From assembly GCA_029210965.1 (NCBI GenBank), contig JARGFZ010000019.1, forward strand, positions 1 through 50,069: DNA of 50,069 nt, in the 5' to 3' direction. Source of the stretch: a bacterium. Its GTDB lineage: Bacteria; BMS3Abin14. Below, piece by piece: positions 26,382 to 34,863 of the stretch; the first letter of the stretch is position 1; every line of letters starts with the position of its first letter. The position numbers were made by a program, and so were the translations under genes. A model generated the notes under the pieces. That model was not told where the DNA came from. It saw nothing but the letters and a program-made list of their open reading frames with translations, and made no database searches.

Positions 26382-26828
26382 ATGAAGATCATGGGAACTG
26401 ATGACCTGAAAGGATTTCTCCGCTTTGCCACGAACCCGCAGAAGCAGACGGAGAATGACCGTATTACTCTAACTGTTCTGGATGTGGAGCAGATCGTGGG
26501 GGAAGGCAGGATCGACCCTGTTGAGGGTAAGTCTGAGCAGGCAAGGCGGGTCAAGAGGCCCTTAAGAAAATCATCCCAGGATCCGGCCGGTAACTGGGAT
26601 CTGGTTCAGGGGGCCTACTGGGTGACCTACAACGAGACAGTTGAGATACCCGATGGAAGTGCCCTTATCCTGCAGCCCCACGAGGAGTTGACGAAAAACG
26701 GCTTGTGGCACCCGACCCTGGTGGCCAGGGATTGGGCAGATGTCCCGGGGATCCTTCTTGTGGTCACGGCAAGAGGTGTACGGCTTATGGAAGGTTCGCC
26801 GATCTCCACGGGGTTTATTGTTGAGTGA
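26382..26828 (+). CDS. dUTPase / dCTP deaminase-like protein, divergent
   Basis: 148 residues from ATG 26382 (GAGG upstream). The C-terminal two-thirds has the trimeric dUTPase-fold layout: GAYWVTYNETVEIPDGSALI, QPHEELTKNGLWHP and a distal GILLVVTARGVRLMEGSPIS. The usual Arg-Ser-Ser motif and catalytic Asp context are not recognisable (PHEELTKNG, VARDWADV), so it may be inactive or specialised. The family call rests on my reading of the strand pattern and could be wrong. It follows yjbQ with a one-base gap. Its stop codon is the start of a heptamer array. Confidence 0.5.
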   Translation: MKIMGTDDLKGFLRFATNPQKQTENDRITLTVLDVEQIVGEGRIDPVEGKSEQARRVKRPLRKSSQDPAGNWDLVQGAYWVTYNETVEIPDGSALILQPHEELTKNGLWHPTLVARDWADVPGILLVVTARGVRLMEGSPISTGFIVE

Positions 26829-26845
26829 ACCGTGAACCGTGAGCC
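26825..26845. repeat. Heptamer array, GTGAACC type
   Basis: Units GTGAACC, GTGAACC, GTGAGCC; the TGA of the first unit is the stop codon of the preceding gene. Confidence 0.75.
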
Positions 26846-27123
26846 GTAAAACCTGGATACTTAGACACCTAAATACGAGACCATTACTGCAAAGTGTGGG
26901 AAACAGTCCACAATGTACTGCCTCGGTAACCTCCTGTTTTTCAATATATTATAGCCCTTTAGCCCCGATTATCACACTCTCTCGTTTAATGCCTTGCCTG
27001 AATATCTGGATGCTGATCTTATCCCAGGGTCAAAGGTTCCCTCTGCGTCCCTTTGCCTGTCCCGAGCATGTCGAGGGGCGACCTCTGCGTTTCAGATTTC
27101 AACCTGGTTCTTCAGAAGTGAAC
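26846..27123. other. Intergenic region upstream of the trp leader
   Basis: No gene. It includes a CCTGTCCCGAGCATGTCGAG segment (27056) that resembles one near 8541. The rest is unremarkable. Confidence 0.4.
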
Positions 27124-27152
27124 TTGACTTTATCGCGGGCGTTTGGTATTTG
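27124..27152 (+). promoter_or_regulatory. Candidate trp promoter
   Basis: TTGACT (27124-27129), a 17-bp spacer and TATTTG (27147-27152). The -35 element is good and the -10 element weak. If used, transcription would begin within a few bases of the leader ATG at 27162, giving a nearly leaderless trpL mRNA. The placement upstream of trpL supports it, but the match is modest. Confidence 0.35.
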
Positions 27153-27161
27153 CATTACATC

Positions 27162-27248
27162 ATGAATATCAAAGACCAGTTCAACAGCGCATTCAATGCT
27201 AATTGGTGGTGGCACAGGAAAACTCCAGGGGAGCGTCCGTGCCGTTGA
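27162..27248 (+). CDS. trpL: trp operon leader peptide
   Basis: A 28-residue peptide beginning MNIKDQFNSAFNAN, with three consecutive Trp codons at residues 15-17 (27204-27212) and ending TPGERPCR. It lies 25 bp before a strong terminator and about 100 bp before trpE, the classic arrangement for ribosome-mediated attenuation: stalling at the Trp codons when charged tRNA-Trp is scarce lets an antiterminator form. The sequence GGCAC within the Trp region can pair with GTGCC near the end of the peptide (a 1:2 type hairpin). I could not define the 2:3 antiterminator by eye. Confidence 0.93.
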   Translation: MNIKDQFNSAFNANWWWHRKTPGERPCR

Positions 27249-27272
27249 TCCGGTAATTTGTACCAGATGACT

Positions 27273-27307
27273 AAACCGCGGGTTCTCTCGAACCCGCGGT
27301 TTTTTTT
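27273..27307 (+). terminator. trp attenuator terminator
   Basis: Stem CCGCGGGTTC with GAACCCGCGG (27276-27285 and 27290-27299), extended by three A-T pairs, loop TCTC, then eight T residues (27300-27307). It is a textbook intrinsic terminator placed between trpL and trpE. Confidence 0.95.
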
Positions 27308-27338
27308 GGGGTCGCGGGTAACGCGGCCCCATTTTTTT
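27308..27338 (+). terminator. Second tandem terminator-like hairpin before trpE
   Basis: Stem GGGGTCGCG with CGCGGCCCC (one G-T pair), loop GGTAA, then A and seven T (27332-27338). It follows the attenuator without a gap and ends 2 bp before the trpE ribosome site GGAGGAG. Confidence 0.8.
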
Positions 27339-27350
27339 CTGGAGGAGATC

Positions 27351-28904
27351 ATGGAACCAGCTGCTCAAGCTTCCGATAAAAGGCTTTCGCTCACAGGCGC
27401 GGCCATGGAGCTGTCCTACGACCTTGGCGAAATGCCTCATCTGTACAGGGCACTTTCCGCCTTCGACCCTGTCGCTTTTCTCGAGAGCCGTGAAGGGACC
27501 GAGAAGAACGCCAGGTACGGTATTGTCGCCGCGCGGCCTTTGCTGACTGTCACGGGGAAAGGCAGCGATTACGAGGTCGTGGATGATTCGGGTGTGAAAA
27601 CCGCTCACAGTGTCCGAGACCCTCTGCAGCTGCTTCGTTCATTGCAGCCCGATGTCCATCTGCCGGATATGCTGGACCACTACCGTTATGTCGCAGGGTG
27701 GGTGGGATCCCTTGGTTATGAGGTTTGTGAGATGTTTGAAGGGATCGAGCGGGCCCCGGCTGACGATATTGATCTGCCCGATACAATTTTCTACCTGCCC
27801 TCCCTGGTGATCCTCAAGGATGCCACGATCCGGCGGCTCACCCTTGTGTGCGTCGAAAGGAGTGAGGCTGCGGCTCGGCAATTGATGGAAGAGGTGTCAA
27901 ATCTTCTGGCGGAACATCCTCCCGAGGATGCTCCTGTTTTGAACGGTGAGGAGAGGGTAGCTACGACCAGCTTCCCGGAAGCGGATTTTTTAAGCGCGGT
28001 ATCAGAATCCAGAAGGCTTATTCATGATGGGGAACTGATCCAGGTTGTCCTTTCCAGAAGGTGGGAAGTGGATGGAGCCCCGGATCCGGAAGCTGTTTAT
28101 GGGGTGCTGTCTGACCTTAACCCATCCCCCTACCATTTCTACCTCAAAATGCCCGGTGGAGTTCTTTTTGGAGCTTCCCCCGAGCTGCTGGTTCGGAAGG
28201 AGGACGAGGTCCTTACCGTTCGGCCAATTGCCGGGACAAGACCCAGAGGTTCCAATAAAGAGGAAGATGCTGCTCTTGAAAAAGAGATGATGGAAGACCC
28301 CAAAGAGAGGGCCGAGCACACCATGCTGGTTGATCTGGGACGGAACGATCTGGGTCGTGTGTCTGACCCGGGCAGCGTTGAGGTTACCAGGAGGATGCTT
28401 GTTGAGCGATATTCTCATGTCATGCACCTTGTTTCAGAGGTCAGGTCGCGAATAGCCGAAGGCAAAGACTCCTTTGATGTGGTTCGGTCCTGCTTTCCGG
28501 CCGGGACTGTCTCGGGGGCACCCAAGATCAGGGCCATGCAGATCATAGCTGAACTGGAACCGGTGGTGCGGGGGCCTTACGCGGGAGGCGTGGGATATTT
28601 CGATGTGCGCGGCAATATGGATTTCTGCATTACCATAAGGTCTATCTTCTACTCTGGAGGAAAGGCATACATTCAGTCAGGAGCCGGGATCGTCGCCGAC
28701 TCGGTTCCCGAGCGGGAGCGGGATGAGATCGCCCACAAGGCGGCCGCTATGGTAAGGGCGTTTGGGAAAGTGAGGTTTGAAGAGGAAACCAGGGCGCAGG
28801 GCGTAAAACCATCGCGTGGTGCGGAAAGACGGGAGCCAGAAGCCGGGAGCCTGGAGCCGGGAGAAAACCCGACTGAGCGACAGCCTAGGCGAAAAGACTA
28901 CTGA
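27351..28904 (+). CDS. trpE: Anthranilate synthase component I
   Basis: 517 residues from ATG 27351 (GGAGGAG upstream). With TrpG it converts chorismate and glutamine to anthranilate. The chorismate-binding domain has RPIAGTRPRG, HTMLVDLGRNDLGRVS, FPAGTVSGAPKIRAMQII and GGVGYFDVRGNMDFCITIRS. The N-terminal ELSYDL stretch corresponds to the Trp feedback site region. The last about 40 residues (from roughly residue 480) are encoded by heptamer arrays (28790-28803 and 28831-28865) and look like a recent non-homologous extension. First structural gene of the trp operon. Confidence 0.96.
   Translation: MEPAAQASDKRLSLTGAAMELSYDLGEMPHLYRALSAFDPVAFLESREGTEKNARYGIVAARPLLTVTGKGSDYEVVDDSGVKTAHSVRDPLQLLRSLQPDVHLPDMLDHYRYVAGWVGSLGYEVCEMFEGIERAPADDIDLPDTIFYLPSLVILKDATIRRLTLVCVERSEAAARQLMEEVSNLLAEHPPEDAPVLNGEERVATTSFPEADFLSAVSESRRLIHDGELIQVVLSRRWEVDGAPDPEAVYGVLSDLNPSPYHFYLKMPGGVLFGASPELLVRKEDEVLTVRPIAGTRPRGSNKEEDAALEKEMMEDPKERAEHTMLVDLGRNDLGRVSDPGSVEVTRRMLVERYSHVMHLVSEVRSRIAEGKDSFDVVRSCFPAGTVSGAPKIRAMQIIAELEPVVRGPYAGGVGYFDVRGNMDFCITIRSIFYSGGKAYIQSGAGIVADSVPERERDEIAHKAAAMVRAFGKVRFEEETRAQGVKPSRGAERREPEAGSLEPGENPTERQPRRKDY
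28831..28865. repeat. Heptamer array inside the 3' end of trpE
   Basis: Five units of the GGGAGCC type (also AGAAGCC, TGGAGCC). In frame they encode the REPEAGSLEPGE stretch at the TrpE C-terminus. A further pair of CAGGGCG units is at 28790-28803. Confidence 0.85.
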
Positions 28905-29015
28905 TTAAAATGCAGAAGTCAGAACTCAGGGACGCATCCTTTTATTTTATAAGGTTCTCTACTGGATCCTGACTCCTGGGTACTGGATCCTGATGCGACA
29001 CAAAGGAGCAATACA
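28905..29015. repeat. trpE-trpG gap filled by heptamer array
   Basis: Units ACTGGAT, CCTGACT, CCTGGGT, ACTGGAT, CCTGATG run through 28961-28995, ending just before the trpG ribosome site AAGGAG. Confidence 0.75.
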
Positions 29016-29603
29016 ATGGTCTTCATTATCGATAACTACGATTCGTTTACCTACAACATTTACCAGTCCATCAGCACCATGGCGGACCGTGTGGAGGTTG
29101 TGCGGAGCGATAAAATAACGATCGGGGAGATGGAAAAGATGCCCATCACCCACCTTGTGATATCCCCGGGGCCCGGACGCCCTGAAGGAGCCGGGATCAG
29201 TATGGAGGCGGTGAGCGTTTTTTCCGGCCAGATCCCGGTTCTGGGTGTTTGCCTGGGTCACCAGACTATCGGTCAGGTCTTCGGTGGACGGGTTGTCCAC
29301 GCCGGGCAGCTCATGCACGGGAAATCCTCCCTCATATCCCATGCGGGCAACGGCTTGTTCGCGGGGTTTCCCAACCCCTTTGAGGCCATCCGGTATCACT
29401 CTCTTGCTCTTGAAAGAGAGACGCTGCCTGAAGTCCTGGAGGTAACCTCATCATCGGATGACGGTGAGATCATGGGTGTCCGACACCGTCTTTATAACGT
29501 GGAGGGCGTCCAGTTTCACCCGGAATCCTTCGGCTCGGTGGGTGGCGATGCCATTTTTGAGAATTTTCTCATGTCAAGTGGAGGTGTGCGTCATGCTGCG
29601 TGA
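29016..29603 (+). CDS. trpG: Anthranilate synthase component II (glutamine amidotransferase)
   Basis: 195 residues. It supplies ammonia from glutamine to TrpE. The triad is Cys79 (VLGVCLGHQTIGQVFGG), His168 and Glu170 (VQFHPES). The N-terminal IDNYDSFTYNIYQ and SPGPGRPEGAG are diagnostic. ATG 29016 follows AAGGAG. It overlaps trpD by 11 bp, consistent with translational coupling, and is not fused to trpE or trpD. Confidence 0.97.
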   Translation: MVFIIDNYDSFTYNIYQSISTMADRVEVVRSDKITIGEMEKMPITHLVISPGPGRPEGAGISMEAVSVFSGQIPVLGVCLGHQTIGQVFGGRVVHAGQLMHGKSSLISHAGNGLFAGFPNPFEAIRYHSLALERETLPEVLEVTSSSDDGEIMGVRHRLYNVEGVQFHPESFGSVGGDAIFENFLMSSGGVRHAA

Positions 29604-30630
29604 AAGCCTGAATAAAGTTGTTGAAGGACAGAGCCTGGATGCGGAAGCCATGACAGCTGCTGTCGGTGTGATCATGGAGGGACAGGCCACCGGAGCCCAG
29701 ATCGGAGCTTTCCTTACCGCGCTGCGGCTCAAGGGAGAGACCGGGGAAGAGATCGCGGGCGCAGTTACGGCTTTGAGGGATAGGAGTGTAAAACTGCCGG
29801 GCATTAAGGATGGCAAGGGTAACGGTCTTATCGATACCTGCGGAACCGGGGGAGACGGAGCAGGTACAGTGAACGTTTCCACCCTCGCGGCGCTGACGGC
29901 CGCTGGAGCGGGCGCCCGTGTGGCCAAGCACGGCAACAGGTCGGTGTCGAGCCTGTGCGGGAGTGCGGACCTCCTGACGGCGCTGGGAGTTCGCATCGAT
30001 GTCTCTCCAGAAGTGGCGGCCCGGTGCCTTAAAGAGGCTGGTTTCGCCTTCCTCTTTGCTCCTCTCTATCACCCGGCCATGAAATCGGTAGCTCCTGTGC
30101 GCCAGGAGATGGGCATCCGGACCCTTTTTAATCTCATCGGCCCCCTCTGCAACCCGGCTGGTGTAAAACACCAGGTCATGGGCGTTTACTCTGAGGATCT
30201 GGTGGAGCTTATTGCCGGAGTTCTGGGTAAGCTGGGGTGCGAAAGAGCCATGATAGTGGCCTCCAAGGACGGTCTCGATGAGATCTCCGTGTGCGCCCCC
30301 ACCACCATTGCCCACCTTTACCAGGATGGGACCATTGAGGTAACAACGGTGGACCCGGATGATCTTGGAATAAAAACCCATCAGCTCGACTCTCTTAAAG
30401 GCGGAGAGCCGGAGCACAACGCTGTATTGTCTTTGGAGTTGTTGAAGGGGGCACACGGTGCGGTAAGGGACGCGGTTATCGTCAACGCCGGTGCAGCCCT
30501 CGTGGTTTCCGGGAAAGTCCCTGACATGCAGGAGGGGATGAAAATGGCAAAGGAGTCCATCGATTCCGGCCGAGCGTTAAATGTTCTGGAGACAGTGAAG
30601 GGCATAACCGCTTCAGAGGGTTTAACATGA
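29593..30630 (+). CDS. trpD: Anthranilate phosphoribosyltransferase
   Basis: 345 residues from ATG 29593 (GGAGG upstream). It transfers phosphoribose from PRPP to anthranilate. The PRPP loop DTCGTGGDGAGTVNVST and the anthranilate site KHGNRSVSSLCGSADLLTAL are intact; the end (GRALNVLETVKGIT) is normal. It overlaps trpG at its start and trpC by 4 bp at its end. Confidence 0.97.
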   Translation: MLRESLNKVVEGQSLDAEAMTAAVGVIMEGQATGAQIGAFLTALRLKGETGEEIAGAVTALRDRSVKLPGIKDGKGNGLIDTCGTGGDGAGTVNVSTLAALTAAGAGARVAKHGNRSVSSLCGSADLLTALGVRIDVSPEVAARCLKEAGFAFLFAPLYHPAMKSVAPVRQEMGIRTLFNLIGPLCNPAGVKHQVMGVYSEDLVELIAGVLGKLGCERAMIVASKDGLDEISVCAPTTIAHLYQDGTIEVTTVDPDDLGIKTHQLDSLKGGEPEHNAVLSLELLKGAHGAVRDAVIVNAGAALVVSGKVPDMQEGMKMAKESIDSGRALNVLETVKGITASEGLT

Positions 30631-31409
30631 GCAGCTTTCTTGAAAAGGCGGCTGTTTCCGCCCGATCCAACCTTGCAGACTGGAAAAGGAGGTTTCCGGA
30701 CCCCGCAGCCATGGATCGGGTTCACCCCCCTGTATTTCTGCCTCCGGGGGGCGACAGATGCGGCGTCATTGCCGAGGTCAAGAGGCGAAGCCCCTCCCGA
30801 GGAGACATTATGGGCCAGGCCGATCCGGTCACCTTTCCGGGGTACTACACCAGGGGAGGCGCCGAAGCCGTGAGCGTTGTCGTGGAAGAACAGTATTTCG
30901 GCGGCTCTCCTGAACTGTTTGGTGAGATCTTCCGGCATGCCTCCCTTCCTCTCCTGTGGAAAGATTTCGTGGTCGATCCTTATCAGATCCATCTCGCCGC
31001 AGGGCTTGGAGCTTCGGCGGTACTGCTGATTGCGGGAATGCTTTCCGATGCTGAGATGACTTCTTATATGGGTATTGCCCGGGAGGATGGTTTACGAGCG
31101 CTTGTGGAGGTGCACGACGGTGCCGAGCTTGAACGTGCTGTTGATGCTGGTGCGGACCTTATAGGGGTCAACAACAGAAACCTTATCACTCTCCAGGTGG
31201 ATATTGAGGTGTCAGAGCAGTTGGCCGGGAAACTTCCGCCGGGGGTACAGTCGGTCTCGGAAAGCGGGATCCGGACTCCCGAGGATGTGGCGCGGATGGC
31301 GACCCTTGGATACCGGGCGGTCCTCGTCGGCGAATCCCTGGTGACGGCGGAAAATACGGGAAAACTTCTGGAGGAGATGGTGGAAGCTGGGAAACACGTA
31401 CGTGCGTAG
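30627..31409 (+). CDS. trpC: Indole-3-glycerol phosphate synthase
   Basis: 260 residues. It closes the ring of CdRP to indole-3-glycerol phosphate. Key elements: IAEVKRRSPSRGDI (catalytic Lys, phosphate Ser), LWKDFVVDPYQI (Lys), RALVEVHDGAEL (Glu), LIGVNNRNL (Asn) and VSESGIRTPEDV. It starts within the trpD stop (ATGA overlap). The last codons (KHVRA) already lie in the first units of a downstream heptamer array. Confidence 0.97.
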   Translation: MSSFLEKAAVSARSNLADWKRRFPDPAAMDRVHPPVFLPPGGDRCGVIAEVKRRSPSRGDIMGQADPVTFPGYYTRGGAEAVSVVVEEQYFGGSPELFGEIFRHASLPLLWKDFVVDPYQIHLAAGLGASAVLLIAGMLSDAEMTSYMGIAREDGLRALVEVHDGAELERAVDAGADLIGVNNRNLITLQVDIEVSEQLAGKLPPGVQSVSESGIRTPEDVARMATLGYRAVLVGESLVTAENTGKLLEEMVEAGKHVRA

Positions 31410-31487
31410 AGCGAAGGGCGTAGGGCGGGGAGACACGTGCGTGCGTAGAGCTTGCGTGCGTAGAGCGAAGGGCGTAGGACGGAAAAT
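31396..31487. repeat. Heptamer array at the trpC stop
   Basis: Repeats of CGTGCGT, AGAGCGA, AGGGCGT and AGGGCGG, partly reiterated, starting inside the last codons of trpC. Confidence 0.75.
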
Positions 31488-31785
31488 GCGTAAAGATGGG
31501 GAGAGTGGATGAGAGGGAGAGGGGGAGAAACCTGGAACCTCCTATGTTGTCATTGCGAGGAACACCGAGGTGGTCGAGGGTGACGCGGCAATCTGAAGTC
31601 AAAAACAAGATCCGTCTCGCGCAGAGCCGCAGGGTTCGCAGGGGAAACCAACAGCCCGGCAGGATTTAACTCTGATCTGGTTTGAACTTTACCGCGTTCT
31701 CTGCGTCTCTAGCGATCACGCCGAAGGCGTGAGAGCGGGCGAGAAACAGTTTTTTTTGAGATATGAGATTTGAGATGGTGAAAAT
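31488..31785. other. trpC-trpF gap made of dispersed repeats
   Basis: Contains GTCATTGCGAGGAACACCGA ... GACGCGGCAATCTGAA (31548-31596), a CGCAGAGCCGCAG segment (31619), a GATCACGCC hairpin (31713) and GAGATAT, GAGATTT, GAGATGG heptamers (31758-31778). No gene. The trpF ribosome site is weak. Confidence 0.6.
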
Positions 31786-32442
31786 ATGAGTTGTCTCAAA
31801 GTAAAAATTTGCGGGATCACTCGACGACAGGATGCCCTGGACGCATGCGAAATGGGAGCCGATATCCTGGGTTTTAACTTCGTGCCGGCTAGTCCCCGAT
31901 ACCTGAACCCATACACAGCCAGGGAGATCATATCCCGGCTGCCGCCTTTCGTGACAATAATGGGTGTCTTCGCCGATGAGGAGCTGTCTGTTCTGAACGA
32001 CGTGACGACCTTCCTGAAACTTGACGCGGTGCAGCTCCATGGCAGTGAAGATGGCCAATATTGCCGCATGGTGAAAGGTCCGGTGGTCAAGGCGATCCGG
32101 GTGTCTTTGCCATCGGATCTGGAAGGGCTGGACGAACTCGATGTTTCAGCATATCTTCTGGATGCCAGAGTGGAGGGTCTGCTGGGTGGATCAGGCCAGA
32201 CGTTCCCCTGGCAGTTGGCAAGGAAGTTTTGCCGGGAGCAAAGGGTTTTCGTAGCGGGAGGACTGACCCCGGAAAATGTGGGCGATGCCGTTGGAACCTT
32301 GACCCCTTACGGGGTGGATGCTGCCTCCGGTGTGGAAACCCAGCCCGGGATCAAGGATCCTGTTCTCATGGAGCGGTTCATCAGAGCTGCCAGGTGCGCC
32401 GGTGTGGAAAACGGAGGAGGATGTAGTGAAACTGCTTCTTGA
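31786..32442 (+). CDS. trpF: Phosphoribosylanthranilate isomerase
   Basis: 218 residues. It performs the Amadori rearrangement of PRA to CdRP. Catalytic Cys is in KVKICGITR and the general acid Asp in [10 protein letters not shown]. Other family signatures are [37 protein letters not shown] and GVDAASGVE. The 3' end overlaps trpB by 17 bp. Confidence 0.97.
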   Translation: MSCLKVKICGITRRQDALDACEMGADILGFNFVPASPRYLNPYTAREIISRLPPFVTIMGVFADEELSVLNDVTTFLKLDAVQLHGSEDGQYCRMVKGPVVKAIRVSLPSDLEGLDELDVSAYLLDARVEGLLGGSGQTFPWQLARKFCREQRVFVAGGLTPENVGDAVGTLTPYGVDAASGVETQPGIKDPVLMERFIRAARCAGVENGGGCSETAS

Positions 32443-33649
32443 AAACCCTGACCAGGAAGGCTTTTTCGGGCCCTTCGGAGGGATCTATATGCCGGAGATC
32501 CTGATGCCTGCCGTAAAGGAACTGGGCAGCGCCTTCGAGGAGGCCCGGGCCGATGAGACCTTCAACCTTGAGCTTGCCAGGGTCCTGAGGGAGTTCTCAG
32601 GGAGGCCGACCCCTCTTACCACTGCGGCTCGCTTTGCCGGATCAGGCCAGGATCTTGTATTGGAGCTCAAGAGAGAGGACCTTAACCACACGGGCGCCCA
32701 CAAGATCAACAACACTCTCGGCCAGGTGATGCTGGCGGTGCGGATGAAAAAGACGCGGATCATAGCGGAAACCGGTGCCGGACAGCACGGTGTAGCGACA
32801 GCCACTGCGGCTGCTCTTTACGGTCTGCCCTGTGTTGTTTACATGGGGGTGGAGGATGTCCACAGGCAGGCCCCCAACGTGGAGAGAATGAAACTTCTTG
32901 GAGCCGAGGTCAGGCCTGTGCACCAGGGAGCGGGGACGTTAAAGGACGCTGTCAATGAAGCCCTCAGGGACTGGGTTCGCAACGTTGACGACACCTACTA
33001 TGTCCTGGGCTCTGCCGTGGGTTCGCACCCTTACCCGGTCATGGTCCGGCATTTTCAGTCTGTCATCGGCAAGGAAGCCAGGGAGCAGTTTCAGGATAAA
33101 TACGAAGGGCTGCCGGATGTGCTGGTGGCATGTGTGGGGGGAGGCAGCAACGCTGTCGGTCTTTTCCACCCCTTCCTGAACGACCCGGTGCAGATGATAG
33201 GCGTGGAAGCCGGAGGTACCGGGTCCTCACCGGGAGAGCACGGAGCTTCATTGGGTCTGGGTAGTCCCGGTATTTTCCACGGCAGCCTCAGTTATCTTCT
33301 CCAGAACGATGACGGGCAGGTCGTCACGGCCCACTCGGTGTCGGCAGGTCTCGACTATCCGGGGGTGGGCCCCGAACACAGCTACTGGAAAGATGAGGGG
33401 CGGGTGACCTACGAAAGGGTGAGCGATGAAGAGGCCCTGGAGGCCACGGACCTGTTCACCCGGGAGGAGGGGATCCTGCCGGCTCTTGAGACCGCTCACG
33501 CCATTGCCTGGATCTACCGGGAGAGGAAATCGCTCAAGGGCAAGAAAGTCCTTCTGTGTCTCTCCGGCAGAGGGGACAAAGATATGGAGACGCTTCTGGA
33601 AAAACAGGGCGCAGGGCGCAGGGCGCTGGGCGAAGGGGAGAATGGGTGA
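32426..33649 (+). CDS. trpB: Tryptophan synthase beta chain
   Basis: 407 residues from GTG 32426, supported by GGAGGAGG 7 nt upstream. It condenses indole and serine with PLP. The PLP lysine is Lys93 ([15 protein letters not shown]), the phosphate loop [10 protein letters not shown], and the Glu of [14 protein letters not shown] is present, as is the COMM-domain stretch. It is the TrpB1 type that pairs with TrpA. The last about 15 residues ([16 protein letters not shown]) come from a heptamer array, longer than usual ends. Confidence 0.97.
   Translation: MKLLLENPDQEGFFGPFGGIYMPEILMPAVKELGSAFEEARADETFNLELARVLREFSGRPTPLTTAARFAGSGQDLVLELKREDLNHTGAHKINNTLGQVMLAVRMKKTRIIAETGAGQHGVATATAAALYGLPCVVYMGVEDVHRQAPNVERMKLLGAEVRPVHQGAGTLKDAVNEALRDWVRNVDDTYYVLGSAVGSHPYPVMVRHFQSVIGKEAREQFQDKYEGLPDVLVACVGGGSNAVGLFHPFLNDPVQMIGVEAGGTGSSPGEHGASLGLGSPGIFHGSLSYLLQNDDGQVVTAHSVSAGLDYPGVGPEHSYWKDEGRVTYERVSDEEALEATDLFTREEGILPALETAHAIAWIYRERKSLKGKKVLLCLSGRGDKDMETLLEKQGAGRRALGEGENG
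33605..33639. repeat. Heptamer array inside the 3' end of trpB
   Basis: CAGGGCG three times, then CTGGGCG and AAGGGGA, in frame with trpB and encoding its C-terminal tail. Confidence 0.85.
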
Positions 33650-33754
33650 TCCTATTGAAAGCGGTAAAAGCTGTAACGCAGAGAACCGCAGAGGCGGCCC
33701 GCTGGTAGGCCGCACATCCCGCAGAGAGCCGCAGTTAAACCTGGTTTTGTTTTA

Positions 33755-33819
33755 AACCGCGGTCTACTGCGATAACGCCAGGAGAGTGGCGTTCCCGCGG
33801 CCCCCTGCGTTAAGGCTTT
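33755..33819 (+). repeat. Dispersed 65-bp repeat, copy 2
   Basis: Matches the reverse complement of 15937-16001. It fills part of the trpB-trpA gap, next to GCAGAGAGCCGCAG-type sequence (33721). Confidence 0.7.
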
Positions 33820-33853
33820 AATTCTTTGAGTTTAAGAGTCGGAAGGAAAGTAA

Positions 33854-34648
33854 ATGGAACGCATAGCGAAAGTATTTGCAACAGGCCGAAAAGCGCTCAT
33901 CATTTACCTCACCGCGGGATACCCTTCCATCGGGCTGGACGAGGAGTTGGCCTTCACCGCTATCGACGCGGGGGCTGACATCCTGGAGCTTGGTTTTCCC
34001 TTTTCGGATCCCATCGCGGACGGGCCCCTTATTCAGGAAGCGTCCCATAAGGCGCTAGATAACGGGATGACCCTGGCCGGTGTCATTGACCTGGCGGCCA
34101 GGATCAGGGCGAAGAGGGATGTCCCCATTATCCTCATGGGTTACGCCAACCCGGTCCATCACATGGGGTACGATACCTTCTCGGAAAAACTCGCCCTGGC
34201 TGGAGGCGACGGTGCCATCATCCCCGACCTGCCTATGGAAACAGCCGCTCCGCTGCGTGATGAGATGAGGAAGAACAAATTGGCCCTCATCCCCATGGCG
34301 GCACCCAACACACCTCCTGAAAGGCTGAACTCCATTATCGAATCAGGGAATGGATTTCTCTACCTTGTTTCCATGGCGGGTCTCACTGGCGACGCCCTGA
34401 ATGGCACTGCTGCATGGAAAGGGATCGCATCAAAGGCAAAAGAAACTGGCCCCCTGCCTGTCTGCGTTGGTTTCGGCATCAGAACCGGCGAGGATGCCGC
34501 CGAGGCCGCCCGGTGGGCGGATGGAGTGATCGTGGGCTCGGCCATAACCCAGGTCATCAATGAAGCCGGGAGCCCGGAGGAGGCCATGGCTGGCGTACGG
34601 GAACTGGTAGAAGAACTGGCAGAAGGGGTAGCGCGGAGGAAGGGGTAA
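33854..34648 (+). CDS. trpA: Tryptophan synthase alpha chain
   Basis: 264 residues. It cleaves indole-3-glycerol phosphate and channels indole to TrpB. Catalytic Glu45 and Asp56 lie in ILELGFPFSDPIADGPLIQ. Other motifs: PIILMGYANPVHHMG, GAIIPDLPMETAAPL, FLYLVSMAGLTG and VCVGFGIRTGEDA. ATG 33854 has AAGGAAAG upstream. It is separated from trpB by 204 bp of repeats but completes the operon E-G-D-C-F-B-A. Confidence 0.97.
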   Translation: MERIAKVFATGRKALIIYLTAGYPSIGLDEELAFTAIDAGADILELGFPFSDPIADGPLIQEASHKALDNGMTLAGVIDLAARIRAKRDVPIILMGYANPVHHMGYDTFSEKLALAGGDGAIIPDLPMETAAPLRDEMRKNKLALIPMAAPNTPPERLNSIIESGNGFLYLVSMAGLTGDALNGTAAWKGIASKAKETGPLPVCVGFGIRTGEDAAEAARWADGVIVGSAITQVINEAGSPEEAMAGVRELVEELAEGVARRKG

Positions 34649-34657
34649 AAATCGTTT

Positions 34658-34730
34658 GACACGGGGACACGGCGACACGGGGATGAAGAGTATGGGCATA
34701 TGGAGGTAAGGGAGTATGGGGGTAAATACT
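34658..34730. repeat. Octamer arrays after trpA
   Basis: Three GACACGGG-type units (34658-34681), then 8-bp units of the TATGGGCA/TAAGGGAG type (about 34691-34730). A CCGTCATTCCGGGC ... GACCCGGAATCCAG pair follows at 34732-34770, and CTTGGAT heptamers at 34820-34847. Confidence 0.7.
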
Positions 34731-34863
34731 CCGTCATTCCGGGCCGAGGGAAACGAGGACCCGGAATCCAGTTTCTGTAAAAACAATATATTTTGAAACG
34801 CAGAATACGCAAAAGAACTCTTGGATCTTGGATTTTAGATTTTGGATCAAAAGGAGGGGTTAT

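Noticed and set aside
27056-27248. Longer open frame running into trpL
   Set aside because: The upstream part is repeat-derived; the short leader ORF with the Trp codons is the meaningful unit.
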